From the NCBI RefSeq assembly GCF_005406205.1, contig NZ_NXLZ01000006.1, positions 1 to 64,000 on the forward strand: DNA of 64,000 nucleotides. Direction: 5' to 3'. Positions within the stretch are counted from its first letter, which is position 1. Every line of letters starts with the position of its first letter. Under the pieces are notes generated by a model. That model ran no database searches and was not told the DNA's origin. It worked only from the letters and a program-made list of their open reading frames with translations. This DNA is from Campylobacter estrildidarum. GTDB lineage: Bacteria > Campylobacterota > Campylobacteria > Campylobacterales > Campylobacteraceae. A program made the translations under genes and the position numbers. Below are positions 1 through 8,766 of the stretch, in pieces.

Positions 1-2
1 TG

Positions 3-242
3 AGTGAAGAAGAAGTAAGAAAAGCTATGAATAGTTTTAATCTCAAACTTAGTGATGAAGTTGTAGTTCAAGGAGCAGAAATTAACGATATAGATACAAC
101 TACTAACCAAAACTACAAAGATCCTATATCCCAAATGTTTGAAGATATAGAAAAATTTCAAAAAGAACAATTAGAACATTTAGAGAAACAAAGAAAAGCA
201 AAAAGACTAGCTGAACAAAGAAAAGTTGATATGAGAGTTTAG
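3..242 (+). CDS. C-terminal end of a hypothetical protein (truncated by window start)
   Basis: The reading frame is open from the first bases of the window, so only the last 79 or so residues are visible. The visible part is acidic, then strongly charged and probably helical (many K, E, Q and R), and ends in MRV. It lies directly upstream of two paralogous genes whose products end in KRV and IKV, so it may be a third member of that array, but the conserved N-terminal region lies outside the window. No function can be assigned. Confidence 0.6.
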   Translation, partial: SEEEVRKAMNSFNLKLSDEVVVQGAEINDIDTTTNQNYKDPISQMFEDIEKFQKEQLEHLEKQRKAKRLAEQRKVDMRV

Positions 243-272
243 AATTAATTAGCCTTTTAATTAAATTAATTT

Positions 273-301
273 CATTTCTACCGATATACAAGGTAGAAAT
301 G
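273..301 (+). promoter_or_regulatory. hairpin with embedded CGATAT box, copy 1
   Basis: Perfect 10-bp inverted arms (CATTTCTACC and GGTAGAAATG) flank a 9-nt loop starting GATATA. The left arm and loop together make CCGATAT, which resembles the -10 box of Campylobacter sigma-28 flagellar promoters. It ends 40 nt before the start codon at 342. A nearly identical element lies at 1571-1599. Promoter function is inference; no clear -35 is visible. Confidence 0.45.
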
Positions 302-341
302 ATAAAAATATTATCTACCACTATAACCAAAAGGCAGTAAA

Positions 342-1478
342 ATGATAAACAATATAAATTCTTATTCAAATTATAATTACTATACAAATACTTTAAATTC
401 TAATAAAAAGAATTCTAAAACAAATGATTCAGTAGATAATAATAACAATAAAGAAATAAACAACAATACAAATTTAAACAATAACATAAATTCAAATAAT
501 AATATTTCAAACAATACCTCATTAAAACAAACAAATTCAAATTTGGTAAGTGATAAATCTAAGGCTGTTAATAAAATACTAGGTTATGGTGTAGATGAAG
601 ATGGTTTTTTTACTAGTGATTTCAATGAAGCTGCAGGAATACCTAAAGATTATAAGATTAATGCTAAATTAATAGCAAATTTAAATAAAACTTTGACTAC
701 AACAGAGCTTATATATAAGCCTTTATATAATTATATAGATTGGGCTAAAGAGCTTGGAAATTTTTATAATGAAAAATTGCAAAGTCTTGATCGTTTTGGA
801 GAAAATTTTAATAAAGAAAAAATTGAAAGTGAATTCCATATTTCTCTTAAAAATGATTTTGAAAAAAGCGACGTATTATTAGGGGTTTTTATATCTAATG
901 ATTGGACTAAAATGAAAGAAAGTCAAAGTACTCTTTTTGGTAAAACTTATGGCTTTGATGAAAGCATAAGTAAAAAAGATATGACTGAATTTTATACCTT
1001 TATGCAAAAATATCAATTAAAAGATCCAAATAAAATAGAAAAATCATCTTTTAAAGATATAATTCCAGATACTTGGATGGGGATTGATAAGGAAAGAGAA
1101 AAGTTGAGAGGTTTTACTTCTTATGCCGTGCAATTTCATTTGGACTATTCTTTAATTAAAAAATCTAAAGATTTTGAAGATGAATTTGATAAGCTTATGA
1201 GTGAAGATTTAAGCTTGGAAGAATTTAAAACTAAATATATGGATTTTAAAAAAAGACATGATGAGTTTGTAAAAGAATTTGAAACGGCTATGGGCGATAA
1301 TTTAATGGTTAAACCCTTCAAACCCATCCAAGCAGAAAGCAAAAACAAAGAAACTTATAAAGATGAAATAAAAAATAGTTTTTGGGAACAATTTTTAAAA
1401 GTTCAAAAAGAAAATGGAGTAGATATTTTAGAACTTATGGAAAAACTTAATGAAAAAGGTATAGATAAAAGAGTTTAA
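342..1478 (+). CDS. asparagine-rich hypothetical protein, paralog A
   Basis: A 378-residue protein without a signal peptide or membrane segment. Residues 1-75 are low-complexity and rich in Asn, Ser and Thr, starting MINNINSYSNYNYYTN. A conserved block follows at about 80-105 (GYGVDEDGFFTSDFNEAAGIP). The middle and C-terminal parts are charged and helical. Near residue 325 comes the motif KPFKPIQAESKNKETYKDE, which is also present in the next gene. The start is set by ATG with AAAAGG about 8 nt upstream. The N-terminal and linker modules are almost identical to those of the downstream gene while the middle regions differ, so this looks like a family with conserved ends and a variable core. 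I recall similar proteins in C. jejuni annotated only as hypothetical. The upstream CGATAT box hints at co-regulation with flagellar genes; the function is unknown. Confidence 0.85.
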   Translation: MINNINSYSNYNYYTNTLNSNKKNSKTNDSVDNNNNKEINNNTNLNNNINSNNNISNNTSLKQTNSNLVSDKSKAVNKILGYGVDEDGFFTSDFNEAAGIPKDYKINAKLIANLNKTLTTTELIYKPLYNYIDWAKELGNFYNEKLQSLDRFGENFNKEKIESEFHISLKNDFEKSDVLLGVFISNDWTKMKESQSTLFGKTYGFDESISKKDMTEFYTFMQKYQLKDPNKIEKSSFKDIIPDTWMGIDKEREKLRGFTSYAVQFHLDYSLIKKSKDFEDEFDKLMSEDLSLEEFKTKYMDFKKRHDEFVKEFETAMGDNLMVKPFKPIQAESKNKETYKDEIKNSFWEQFLKVQKENGVDILELMEKLNEKGIDKRV

Positions 1479-1570
1479 AAAAATAATTTTAAAACTTAAA
1501 ACGATTAAAAACAAATTTATAAAAGTACATCATTATTTCTATAAAAATATTACTATCATAAACTTCTCAT

Positions 1571-1599
1571 CATTTCTACCGATATACAAGGTAGAAGTG
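1571..1599 (+). promoter_or_regulatory. hairpin with embedded CGATAT box, copy 2
   Basis: Same element as at 273-301, again ending 40 nt before an ATG (1640). One change in the right arm (GGTAGAAGTG) turns an A-U pair into a G-U wobble, so RNA pairing would be kept. The 40-nt spacer is also largely conserved, including AAAAGGCAGTAAA before the start codon. Confidence 0.45.
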
Positions 1600-1639
1600 A
1601 TAAATATTATCTACTATTATAATCAAAAGGCAGTAAAAA

Positions 1640-2998
1640 ATGATAAATAGTATAAATTCTTACTCAAATTATAATTATTATACAAATACTTTAAATTCTA
1701 AAAAGAATTCTAAAACAAATGATTTAGTAGATAATAATAAAGAAATAAACAACAATACAAATTTAAACAATAACATAAATTCAAATAATAATATTTCAAA
1801 CAATACCTCTTTAAACCAAATTCAACAAACAAATTCAAATTTAGTAAATGATAAATCACAAGCTATAGATAAAATACTAGGTTATGGTGTAGATGAAGAT
1901 GGTTTTTTTACAAGTGATTTCAATGAAGCTGCAGGAATACCAAAAGATTATAAGATTTATGCTAAGGGTATGGAGAATTTTGCAAATGAATATTATAAAA
2001 GAATAAATAATACTTTTATTAATGTAGATTTTGCTAAAACCATAGGAAATGCCTATAAGCTTTTTTCACAAATTGCACCAGATACAAATTTGAACTCTTT
2101 TACACTTGAACAATTACAAAGTATGCCAGCAGCTTTTGTTTATGATGTTGATACATTTGAAATTACAAAAACATTTAATCAAAATGAAGCTAAAGATTAT
2201 TATAAAGTTGTACTCCCATATGTGAATGAGAGTCATAATGCTACTCAAACTTATCCTAATAAAAATTTTATTGATCCTAAAATTGATAATATTTTTTATA
2301 CCGCAAAAACTGATATAGGACAAAAAGTTTATACAAACAATGATGGAAGCATAACTAAAGGCGGTGCATTGATGGCTTTTTTGAATGCTAGAATTTCAGA
2401 AGCTAATTATTCAATTTTAGTTGGTGATGTAACCATACAAGGTAAAATTTTAGGATTTGATAAAACTATGAATGCAAATGAAATACAAAGTTTAAAAGAT
2501 TTTATCCAGCAAAATCCTATTACTTATAGTATAACTGGAGATATAGGAGTTGATTTTGTAAATACAATAAAGCTTTTAAGTGGAAATACAGATATAGAAG
2601 AATTCAAAAAACAATGGCTAGAAATGAAAGCTAAAAGTGATGCTATGGGAGAAAAATATAAGGCACAAATAGCACAACAAAATTCCAATCTTGCACAACA
2701 AACTAATCAAACAAAAGACAAACCCTTCAAACCCATCCAAGCAGAAAGTAAAAACAAAGAAACTTATAAAGATGATAATATAAGAAATGAACTCATAAAA
2801 AAACTTCTTGAAAATAAATTTGATTTAGCAAAAGAATTAGAAATTCTTTTTAATGTAAAAATAGATAATGGCAATACAAATAACAATTCTAATACTAATA
2901 ACAATAATTCTAATTCTAATGATAGCAATTCCAACTCTAATCATCTTAGTAAATTAAGTTCTAAAACTAAACATAGAAGTGTGAATATTAAGGTTTAA
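1640..2998 (+). CDS. asparagine-rich hypothetical protein, paralog B
   Basis: A 452-residue tandem paralog of the preceding gene. Residues 1-105 are nearly identical to paralog A (MINSINSYSNYNYYTN, then GYGVDEDGFFTSDFNEAAGIP). The central 110-350 region is unrelated by eye, and the KPFKPIQAESKNKETYKD linker recurs near residue 365. The C-terminus has a low-complexity Asn/Ser tract (about 405-435) followed by a basic tail ending NIKV. No signal peptide or membrane segment is visible. It ends by overlapping 4 nt with the convergent CoA-binding gene. The function is unknown. Shared ends around a different core suggest duplication followed by divergence or recombination. Confidence 0.85.
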   Translation: MINSINSYSNYNYYTNTLNSKKNSKTNDLVDNNKEINNNTNLNNNINSNNNISNNTSLNQIQQTNSNLVNDKSQAIDKILGYGVDEDGFFTSDFNEAAGIPKDYKIYAKGMENFANEYYKRINNTFINVDFAKTIGNAYKLFSQIAPDTNLNSFTLEQLQSMPAAFVYDVDTFEITKTFNQNEAKDYYKVVLPYVNESHNATQTYPNKNFIDPKIDNIFYTAKTDIGQKVYTNNDGSITKGGALMAFLNARISEANYSILVGDVTIQGKILGFDKTMNANEIQSLKDFIQQNPITYSITGDIGVDFVNTIKLLSGNTDIEEFKKQWLEMKAKSDAMGEKYKAQIAQQNSNLAQQTNQTKDKPFKPIQAESKNKETYKDDNIRNELIKKLLENKFDLAKELEILFNVKIDNGNTNNNSNTNNNNSNSNDSNSNSNHLSKLSSKTKHRSVNIKV

Positions 2999-3414
2999 TT
3001 ATAGTTTTTTCTATTTATATAAAGTGGTAATTCACGCATAATGCATTTGTTTTGTATAAAACTAATCCCTAGCTTTTGACATTCTTTTTGAACTTCGTTG
3101 TTAAAAATTCCAAGCTGAAGCCAAAAATTTTTAATCCCTTTTTGTATGATGATAGGCAATAAATTAGCGGCAAAACTTCCTTTCCTAAACATCAAAACAA
3201 GATCGATTTTTTCTTCAATATCATCTAATTTTCTGTATATTTTCTCACCCAAAACTTCTTCAAATTTTGGATAAATAGGACAAATTTTATATCCATTTTT
3301 TTGTAAATATTGTCCAACTATAAAAGAAGGTTTGCTAGTATCTACACTTAAGCCCACTATAGCAATAGTCTTTGTTTGATTAAGTATTTTATCTATAATT
3401 GCACTTTCATTCAT
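2995..3414 (-). CDS. CoA-binding domain protein (YccU family)
   Basis: A 139-residue single-domain Rossmann-fold protein. The N-terminal glycine motif IAIVGLSVDTSKPS (about 16-30), the GYKICPIYP strand (about 40-50) and the C-terminal CIMRELPLY are typical of the CoA-binding domain found in YccU and in succinyl-CoA synthetase alpha. The length is normal for stand-alone members. The precise physiological role of this family is unknown. It is transcribed convergently with the asparagine-rich paralog. Confidence 0.85.
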   Translation of the reverse strand: MNESAIIDKILNQTKTIAIVGLSVDTSKPSFIVGQYLQKNGYKICPIYPKFEEVLGEKIYRKLDDIEEKIDLVLMFRKGSFAANLLPIIIQKGIKNFWLQLGIFNNEVQKECQKLGISFIQNKCIMRELPLYINRKNYN

Positions 3415-3526
3415 AATTTAATTTCCTATAAGATTTAAAATTATATTAGTCTTATTTTCCTTAAAAAATAAATTCTTTAGCTTAAAGAATAAAATTGTTA
3501 TAATTAACAAATTAAGGAGAATAAAT

Positions 3527-3938
3527 ATGCTTTATCCATATATTTTACTTACTCATTTATTTTGCGCGATATTTTTTATAGGTTATTTGTTTGTAGATAT
3601 TTTTATTTTAGGAACCATAAAAAGAAAAAATTTTGATTTTGATAAAAAACTTTTTGATTCCTATCGGTGTTAAATTTATGCCTTTTATTGTGCTTATTTT
3701 GTTTTTAAGTGGCGGATTATTAGCATCTTTTCATCTTAGTCCTTTAAATTTACTTTTTCTTATGAAAATGTTTCTTGCTTTTACAATCTTATTTTTAGCA
3801 ATATTTTCTTTGTTTTATCATTTTATACTTAAAAAGGAAAATCCTTTAGGAAATTTTATCCATCCTTTAGTTTTTATACTTTGTATAGGAATTGTTATTT
3901 TGGCTAAATTAATGAATTATTTTTTTATTTCTTTGTAA
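3527..3938 (+). pseudogene. frameshifted small integral membrane protein gene
   Basis: An ATG at 3527 has a good ribosome site (AAGGAG, 3514-3519) and opens a frame encoding two hydrophobic stretches (MLYPYILLTHLFCAIFF and GYLFVDIFIL). That frame stops at 3671-3673. The continuation, with more hydrophobic segments (PFIVLILFLSGGLL and others), is in a frame shifted by one base, from about 3660 to the stop at 3938. One extra base (or two missing) near 3644-3661, next to A6 and T5 runs, would explain this. Joined, the product would be about 136 residues with roughly four membrane segments. I recall an intact membrane protein of about this size at the same position in C. jejuni. A sequencing error is the main alternative. 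Confidence 0.65.
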
Positions 3939-4998
3939 GAAATACTCCGCATTCTAAATGTGGAGTATTGACAAATTGATCAAAAATAGCCATTTTAGAA
4001 ATTTTATGAGTTTGATCTAATATTTTTAAATTTTCTTTCAAGCTTATAGGATTACAAGAAATATAAATGATATTATCATATTTTTTGATCACATCAATTA
4101 CACTCTTATCCAAACCTGCACGCGGTGGATCAACTAAAGTATGAGAAAAATCAAAATGATCTAAATTTAGGTTTTTAAGACGAAAAAATTTTCTTTCTTT
4201 TTTTAAAGCAGAGCTTAATTCTTCACTAGAAAGTCTTACAAAATCGATATTTGTAATATTATTTAGTTTGCAGTTTTTTAAAGCAAAATTAATATTATTT
4301 TTTGAAATTTCAGTAGCTAAAACTTTACGAAAATTATTTGCTAAAGCAAGGGTAAAATTACCATATCCACAATAAAGCTCAAGCAGGTCTTTTTTATTTT
4401 GTAAAGCTAAATTTTCATTAACCCAAGTAATCATTTTTTCGTTTATAAAGGTGTTGGGTTGTATAAAACAATCATTGTTAAACTCATAAAGCATTTCTTT
4501 ATTTTGAATTTGAAGTTTTTGCGTTAAATTCTCATTTTTAAAAACGATTTTTTTCTTTTTACTTCTTGCTATTAGATTACAATTTAAATTACTGCTTAAT
4601 TTGCTTAAATCACTATAGATTAATTCTACATCTTTATGGTAAAGCAAGGTTGCGCTTAAATCTTGTTTTGTTGCTAAAAACTCGACTCCAAAAAGCTTTT
4701 CTTTTAAATTTAAATTCGCTTTGATTTTTTCAAGCAAAATAGGCATAAAATCGCAAATTTTTTTATCAGGAAAATCAATATCTTTTACGATAAACTTTTT
4801 TTTATTTTTAGGATCAAACATAGCATAATCAAGCTTATCATTATAGTGATAAAAAGAAAATTCAGCCCTAGTTCTATAATGTTTACTTGGAGATCTAAAA
4901 AGTTCAATTTCTCCTTGATAAAGCTCAAGGAAAAATTTTTTTACAAAACAAGCCTTTTCTTCAAAATTTGTTATATTTCCAAATTTTGCAAGACTCAT
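3925..4998 (-). CDS. trmA: tRNA (uracil-54, C5)-methyltransferase
   Basis: A 357-residue SAM-dependent methyltransferase of the TrmA/RlmC/RlmD family that makes ribothymidine at tRNA position 54. The SAM-binding loop ELYCGYGNF lies at about 207-215, DPPRAG at 290-295, and YISCNP at about 312-317 supplies the catalytic cysteine. It lacks an N-terminal TRAM domain and iron-sulfur cysteines, which favours TrmA over RlmD. Its start overlaps the stop of the antiporter gene upstream by 4 nt, so it is the last gene of a four-gene operon. Its 3' end overlaps the frameshifted membrane-protein gene by 14 nt. Confidence 0.9.
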   Translation of the reverse strand: MSLAKFGNITNFEEKACFVKKFFLELYQGEIELFRSPSKHYRTRAEFSFYHYNDKLDYAMFDPKNKKKFIVKDIDFPDKKICDFMPILLEKIKANLNLKEKLFGVEFLATKQDLSATLLYHKDVELIYSDLSKLSSNLNCNLIARSKKKKIVFKNENLTQKLQIQNKEMLYEFNNDCFIQPNTFINEKMITWVNENLALQNKKDLLELYCGYGNFTLALANNFRKVLATEISKNNINFALKNCKLNNITNIDFVRLSSEELSSALKKERKFFRLKNLNLDHFDFSHTLVDPPRAGLDKSVIDVIKKYDNIIYISCNPISLKENLKILDQTHKISKMAIFDQFVNTPHLECGVFLTKK

Positions 4999-6719
4999 GA
5001 AACTTTTTTTCCAATGAGTCGAAGCAACAATACAATAAAAATTAGGTTAAAAGGTAAAACAAACCAAACGCTAATTCCTAAAGAAACAGGAAGATAACCT
5101 GCGATCAAAGAAATAGCACAAATAAATAAAGCATATGGAATTTGAGTTCTAACATGTTCTATATGGTCACATTTTGCACTCATTGAGGACAAGATAACAT
5201 TGTCAGCTATAGGCGAACAATGATTTCCAAAGATAGCTCCTGTTAAAACACAGCTAATATTAATCACCATATAATGATGCATTGAATTTGCATCCATTCC
5301 GTTAAGTTGTGCTATTTTATAAGCTAAAGGCACAGCTAAAGGCATTAAAATTCCCATAGTACCATAACTTGTTCCTATGGCAAAGGAAGTAGCCGAAGCA
5401 AAGGCAAAAATAGTCGCAGGTAGAATATAATCGGGTAATTTATCAGCTAACAAACTTGAAATAAAAAGTGAAGTTCCAAGATCCTTTACTATACTAGATA
5501 AAGACCAAGCAAGCAAAAGCAAAACTATGGTAAAAATCATAGTTTTCCAACCATAAATCCAAGTTTCAATTGCCTCTTTGATATTAAAAATTTTACGATA
5601 AACACCAATAAATATTGCAACAATAGCCGCAAATAAAGCCGCTTGAAAAAGAACTACTGATGAGTCAGCTTTTCCAAAAACAATCCTTAGGGTTTCAAAA
5701 GAAAGCGGATTTGCATTAGCATTTTCTAATTCTTTTCCCGATAAAGCTCCCAAGCCATTAAAATAAAATCCAAGTAAGGCAAGAAGTATAAGGACAAAAA
5801 TAGGGAAAATAGCATTAAAAGCACCAATTTTAATCCCTTCTTTTGGTGCAAGAAATTGATCTTCTAATTCTGCGGTATCGAGTGCTCCAGATTTTACAAT
5901 AGGAGCAACTTGCCCCGTAGTTCTAGCACGCATTTCAGCTTCGTACATAGGTCCAAATTCACGTTTCATAAAAGCAGTTGCAACCACAAAAAAAAGCATA
6001 AGGATATTATAAAAACGATAAGGTATGGTTTCTAAGAAAATTCCAAAAGCACTGATATTGTTAATTCCTATATGCTCATAAGCAGTTTTAATAAGAGAAA
6101 CTTCTAAGCCTATCCAAGTAGAAATTACAGCAATTCCTGCTACAGGTGCTGCAGTAGAATCTATAATAAAAGCAAATTTTTCGCGCGAAATTTTAAATTT
6201 ATCTGCTAAAGGACGCATGATGGGCCCAACAATAAGCAGGTTAGCGTAATCATCAAAAAAGATTAAAAGCCCCAAAAACCAAGTATTAACTTGAGCACTT
6301 ACGGCAGATTTTGCCCTTTTGGCAAATTTTAAAGCTACAGCTTTTGCTCCTCCCATTTTTGTTATAAGAGCTACAAGTCCGCCTATGCAGAGAATTTGCA
6401 AAATAATACCGGCATTAACAGGATCTGAAGTAGATTGTAAAATATAAAAAATGATTTTAGAAAAAGATTCTATGGTGGTATTATAAAAATTTAAAAACCC
6501 TAAAGTTTGCTCTTTAAAAACATTAGAAGATAAACTTAATAAAAAAGTTCCGCTTAGAACCCCTGCAAAAAGTGATAAAATCACATCTTTTGTAATAAAA
6601 GCTAAAGCAATTGCGACTAAAGGTGGTACAAGTGTAAATATTCCAAATAAATTAGCATTAGAGGAGGCTTCATTAGCCAAGCAAAAAAAAGGCAAAGATA
6701 TAAAAAGGAGTAGTCTCAT
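4995..6719 (-). CDS. NhaC-type Na+/H+ antiporter family protein
   Basis: A hydrophobic inner-membrane protein of about 574 residues with a dozen or so membrane segments. Motifs such as [15 protein letters not shown] (about 150-165), DSTAAPVAG, the [17 protein letters not shown] stretch and the late [16 protein letters not shown] match the NhaC/YqkI antiporter family, which exchanges Na+ for H+; some relatives carry organic anions instead. The chosen start is [20 protein letters not shown]: it forms a TAATG overlap with the upstream SDR stop, gives a signal-peptide-like first segment and has an upstream GGAG-like site. An in-frame start 10 codons earlier would lie inside the SDR gene. Confidence 0.85.
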   Translation of the reverse strand: MRLLLFISLPFFCLANEASSNANLFGIFTLVPPLVAIALAFITKDVILSLFAGVLSGTFLLSLSSNVFKEQTLGFLNFYNTTIESFSKIIFYILQSTSDPVNAGIILQILCIGGLVALITKMGGAKAVALKFAKRAKSAVSAQVNTWFLGLLIFFDDYANLLIVGPIMRPLADKFKISREKFAFIIDSTAAPVAGIAVISTWIGLEVSLIKTAYEHIGINNISAFGIFLETIPYRFYNILMLFFVVATAFMKREFGPMYEAEMRARTTGQVAPIVKSGALDTAELEDQFLAPKEGIKIGAFNAIFPIFVLILLALLGFYFNGLGALSGKELENANANPLSFETLRIVFGKADSSVVLFQAALFAAIVAIFIGVYRKIFNIKEAIETWIYGWKTMIFTIVLLLLAWSLSSIVKDLGTSLFISSLLADKLPDYILPATIFAFASATSFAIGTSYGTMGILMPLAVPLAYKIAQLNGMDANSMHHYMVINISCVLTGAIFGNHCSPIADNVILSSMSAKCDHIEHVRTQIPYALFICAISLIAGYLPVSLGISVWFVLPFNLIFIVLLLRLIGKKVS

Positions 6720-7465
6720 TAGTTTTTCTCTATATAAAAGCCGTTCCAAGTTTGAGTAATTGGCATAAGTTCTATTTCATTAATGTTGATATGTTCAGGA
6801 AGATTAATGATAGATAATATTACTTTTGCAATATCTTCAGCACTTATAAATTTCGTATTTTCATATACTTTTTCCGCTTTTTCTTTGTCTCCTTTAAATC
6901 TCACTTCGCTAAATTCAGTCTTACATAAACCAGGAGCAATATTGGTAACTTTGATATTTGTACCACGTAAATCATTTCTTAAGGCTTTAGAAAATTGTCC
7001 AACAAAAGCTTTAGTTCCACAATAAACATTACCTCCAAAATAAGCATTTGTTGCTGCTACAGATCCTAGATTGAAAATATAAGCATTTTTTTGTTTTCTT
7101 AGTATAGGAATTACGGCTCTAGCAATATATAAAAATCCTTTGACATTGGTATCAACCATCGTTTCGATGTCTTCTAAACTCAAGCTATCAAATTCATCTT
7201 GTCCTAAAGCAAGTCCTGCATTATTGATTAAAATATCTATTTCTTGAAATTCTTTAGGCAAATTTTGTATCTGCGAGAATACTTCTTTTTTATCACGGAT
7301 ATCCAAGGCGATGATATGCAATTTTTCTTTAAATTCTTGCTTTAAAAGTTCAAGTTTTTCTTTGCGTCTAGCGATAGCTATTACCTTAAAACCTTCTTTG
7401 ATCAAAGCTTTAGTACAAGCTTCTCCAAAACCAGAACTTGCTCCGGTAATTAAAGCCGTTTTCAT
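6719..7465 (-). CDS. short-chain dehydrogenase/reductase (YdfG-like)
   Basis: A 248-residue classical SDR. It has the nucleotide-binding motif TGASSGFGEA (residues 7-16), NNAG (about 85-88), a catalytic Ser in FNLGSVAA and the YCGTK active-site Tyr and Lys (about 150-155). The C-terminal INLPEHININEIELMPITQTWNG tail is typical of the YdfG group of NADP-dependent 3-hydroxy acid and serine dehydrogenases. The substrate cannot be told from sequence. The gene overlaps the ankyrin gene upstream by 4 nt and touches the antiporter gene downstream. Confidence 0.85.
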   Translation of the reverse strand: MKTALITGASSGFGEACTKALIKEGFKVIAIARRKEKLELLKQEFKEKLHIIALDIRDKKEVFSQIQNLPKEFQEIDILINNAGLALGQDEFDSLSLEDIETMVDTNVKGFLYIARAVIPILRKQKNAYIFNLGSVAATNAYFGGNVYCGTKAFVGQFSKALRNDLRGTNIKVTNIAPGLCKTEFSEVRFKGDKEKAEKVYENTKFISAEDIAKVILSIINLPEHININEIELMPITQTWNGFYIEKN

Positions 7466-8703
7466 TCTAAACTTCCTCCGTAAAATAAATTCTCATTCGC
7501 CTTTAAACCTAAGCTTTTTAAGTAGTTTGCATTATCAGTTTTTCCTGCAGCTAAAGCAAAATCAAGGGCATTAAAACCCAAATCATCTACAGCATTTATA
7601 TTTGCGCCTTTTGCGACTAAAGTTTTTAATATCTCAACATCTCCATAAGTAGCAGCGTGCATTAAGACATTTTTTGAAGTATGATCTAAAGCACAAAAGG
7701 TAATAAAATATGGGGTATTTCCATATAAATTTGAAGTAAGGGCTAATTTTTCATTATTATTGATGTATTTTTTATTGACATCAGCTCCATAGTCTAAAAG
7801 TAGAGAAATAATATCTTTGCGATTAAATTCAATCGCATAAAACAAAGGTGTTTTTCCAAAAGCATTACTACTATTAACATCTGCACCCATATCTAGTAAA
7901 AATTTAGTATTATCATAATTTTCCAAAGCATAAAATAGGGCATTTTCGTAGCCTTCATCAATTTTAGCACCATATTGAATTAAAAACTCTAGTATCGGTT
8001 TTTCTCTTTGATTTAAAAGAGCGGCTTGAAGTCCTATTGTGAGTTCATCTTGATTTAAATCATTTTTAAAGATAAAATCTTGAATATAAGATAAGGAATT
8101 ATTTTTATTTGAAACTACCTTAGCCAAAGGGGTAATATCTTTATAAATTTTAGTTTCTCCGACTGCCCAATTTAAAAATTCATTTAAAGCGTTTGTAACA
8201 TAGTAGATATTGCTACCTTTATCAAAATTAAAATTGGTTTGGAAATATTTTTCCAAAGGTTCTATTGCTTGATTATACTCTTGCCAAAAAGAACGATAAA
8301 GTCTATAATTTCCTATGCTTTGATATGCCCAATATCTAAAATAGGATTTTAAGATATTATATTTTTTTTCTAAATTTTCAGGAGTGTCTAATTCTTTTTG
8401 GAAAGAAATTGGATCAAGTGCGATTTTTAAAAGCAAAAGATCAAATTTTTGAAGTTTTGGCAAATATTCTATGCCATTGCAAGCACTATTTTCACCACGA
8501 ATTTCATTGGCTAATTTATAAAGTTTTTTAGTAAATATTTGGTTTTTTAGAGAGTCTGGACAAGTGGAAGCGATCTTAATATGATCTAAATTTAGATTAT
8601 CTTTAAAAAAAGTTGCTCTATTGTTTTTGATATAATCGCAATCGATAGCATCTTTTGCCATTAGACCTGCAAAACAATAAAATAAAATAAGCAATAATCT
8701 CAA
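7462..8703 (-). CDS. secreted ankyrin-repeat protein
   Basis: 413 residues starting with a signal peptide (MRLLLILFYCFAGLMAKD). The N-terminal 220 residues are not recognisable. The C-terminal half holds about five ankyrin repeats, seen as repeated LLDYGADVNKK, FGKTPLFYAIEFNRKDI and LVAKGANINAVDDLGFNALDFAL. It is probably periplasmic and used for protein contacts; the partner is unknown. It is the first gene of the operon with the SDR, antiporter and trmA genes. I recall a similar periplasmic ankyrin protein at this position in C. jejuni. Confidence 0.85.
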   Translation of the reverse strand: MRLLLILFYCFAGLMAKDAIDCDYIKNNRATFFKDNLNLDHIKIASTCPDSLKNQIFTKKLYKLANEIRGENSACNGIEYLPKLQKFDLLLLKIALDPISFQKELDTPENLEKKYNILKSYFRYWAYQSIGNYRLYRSFWQEYNQAIEPLEKYFQTNFNFDKGSNIYYVTNALNEFLNWAVGETKIYKDITPLAKVVSNKNNSLSYIQDFIFKNDLNQDELTIGLQAALLNQREKPILEFLIQYGAKIDEGYENALFYALENYDNTKFLLDMGADVNSSNAFGKTPLFYAIEFNRKDIISLLLDYGADVNKKYINNNEKLALTSNLYGNTPYFITFCALDHTSKNVLMHAATYGDVEILKTLVAKGANINAVDDLGFNALDFALAAGKTDNANYLKSLGLKANENLFYGGSLE

Positions 8704-8766
8704 AATTATTTTCCTTCCACTTTTTTAATTCTTAATATTTTAACGTAAATAAGCTTTAAATTTAAA

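Noticed and set aside
3633-3938. A 101-residue membrane protein starting at TTG
   Set aside because: No ribosome site; a proper start with AAGGAG lies upstream in another frame, so this is the back part of a frameshifted gene.
6720-6749. A start of the antiporter gene 10 codons upstream
   Set aside because: It lies inside the SDR gene; the TAATG junction and the signal-like first helix support the downstream start.
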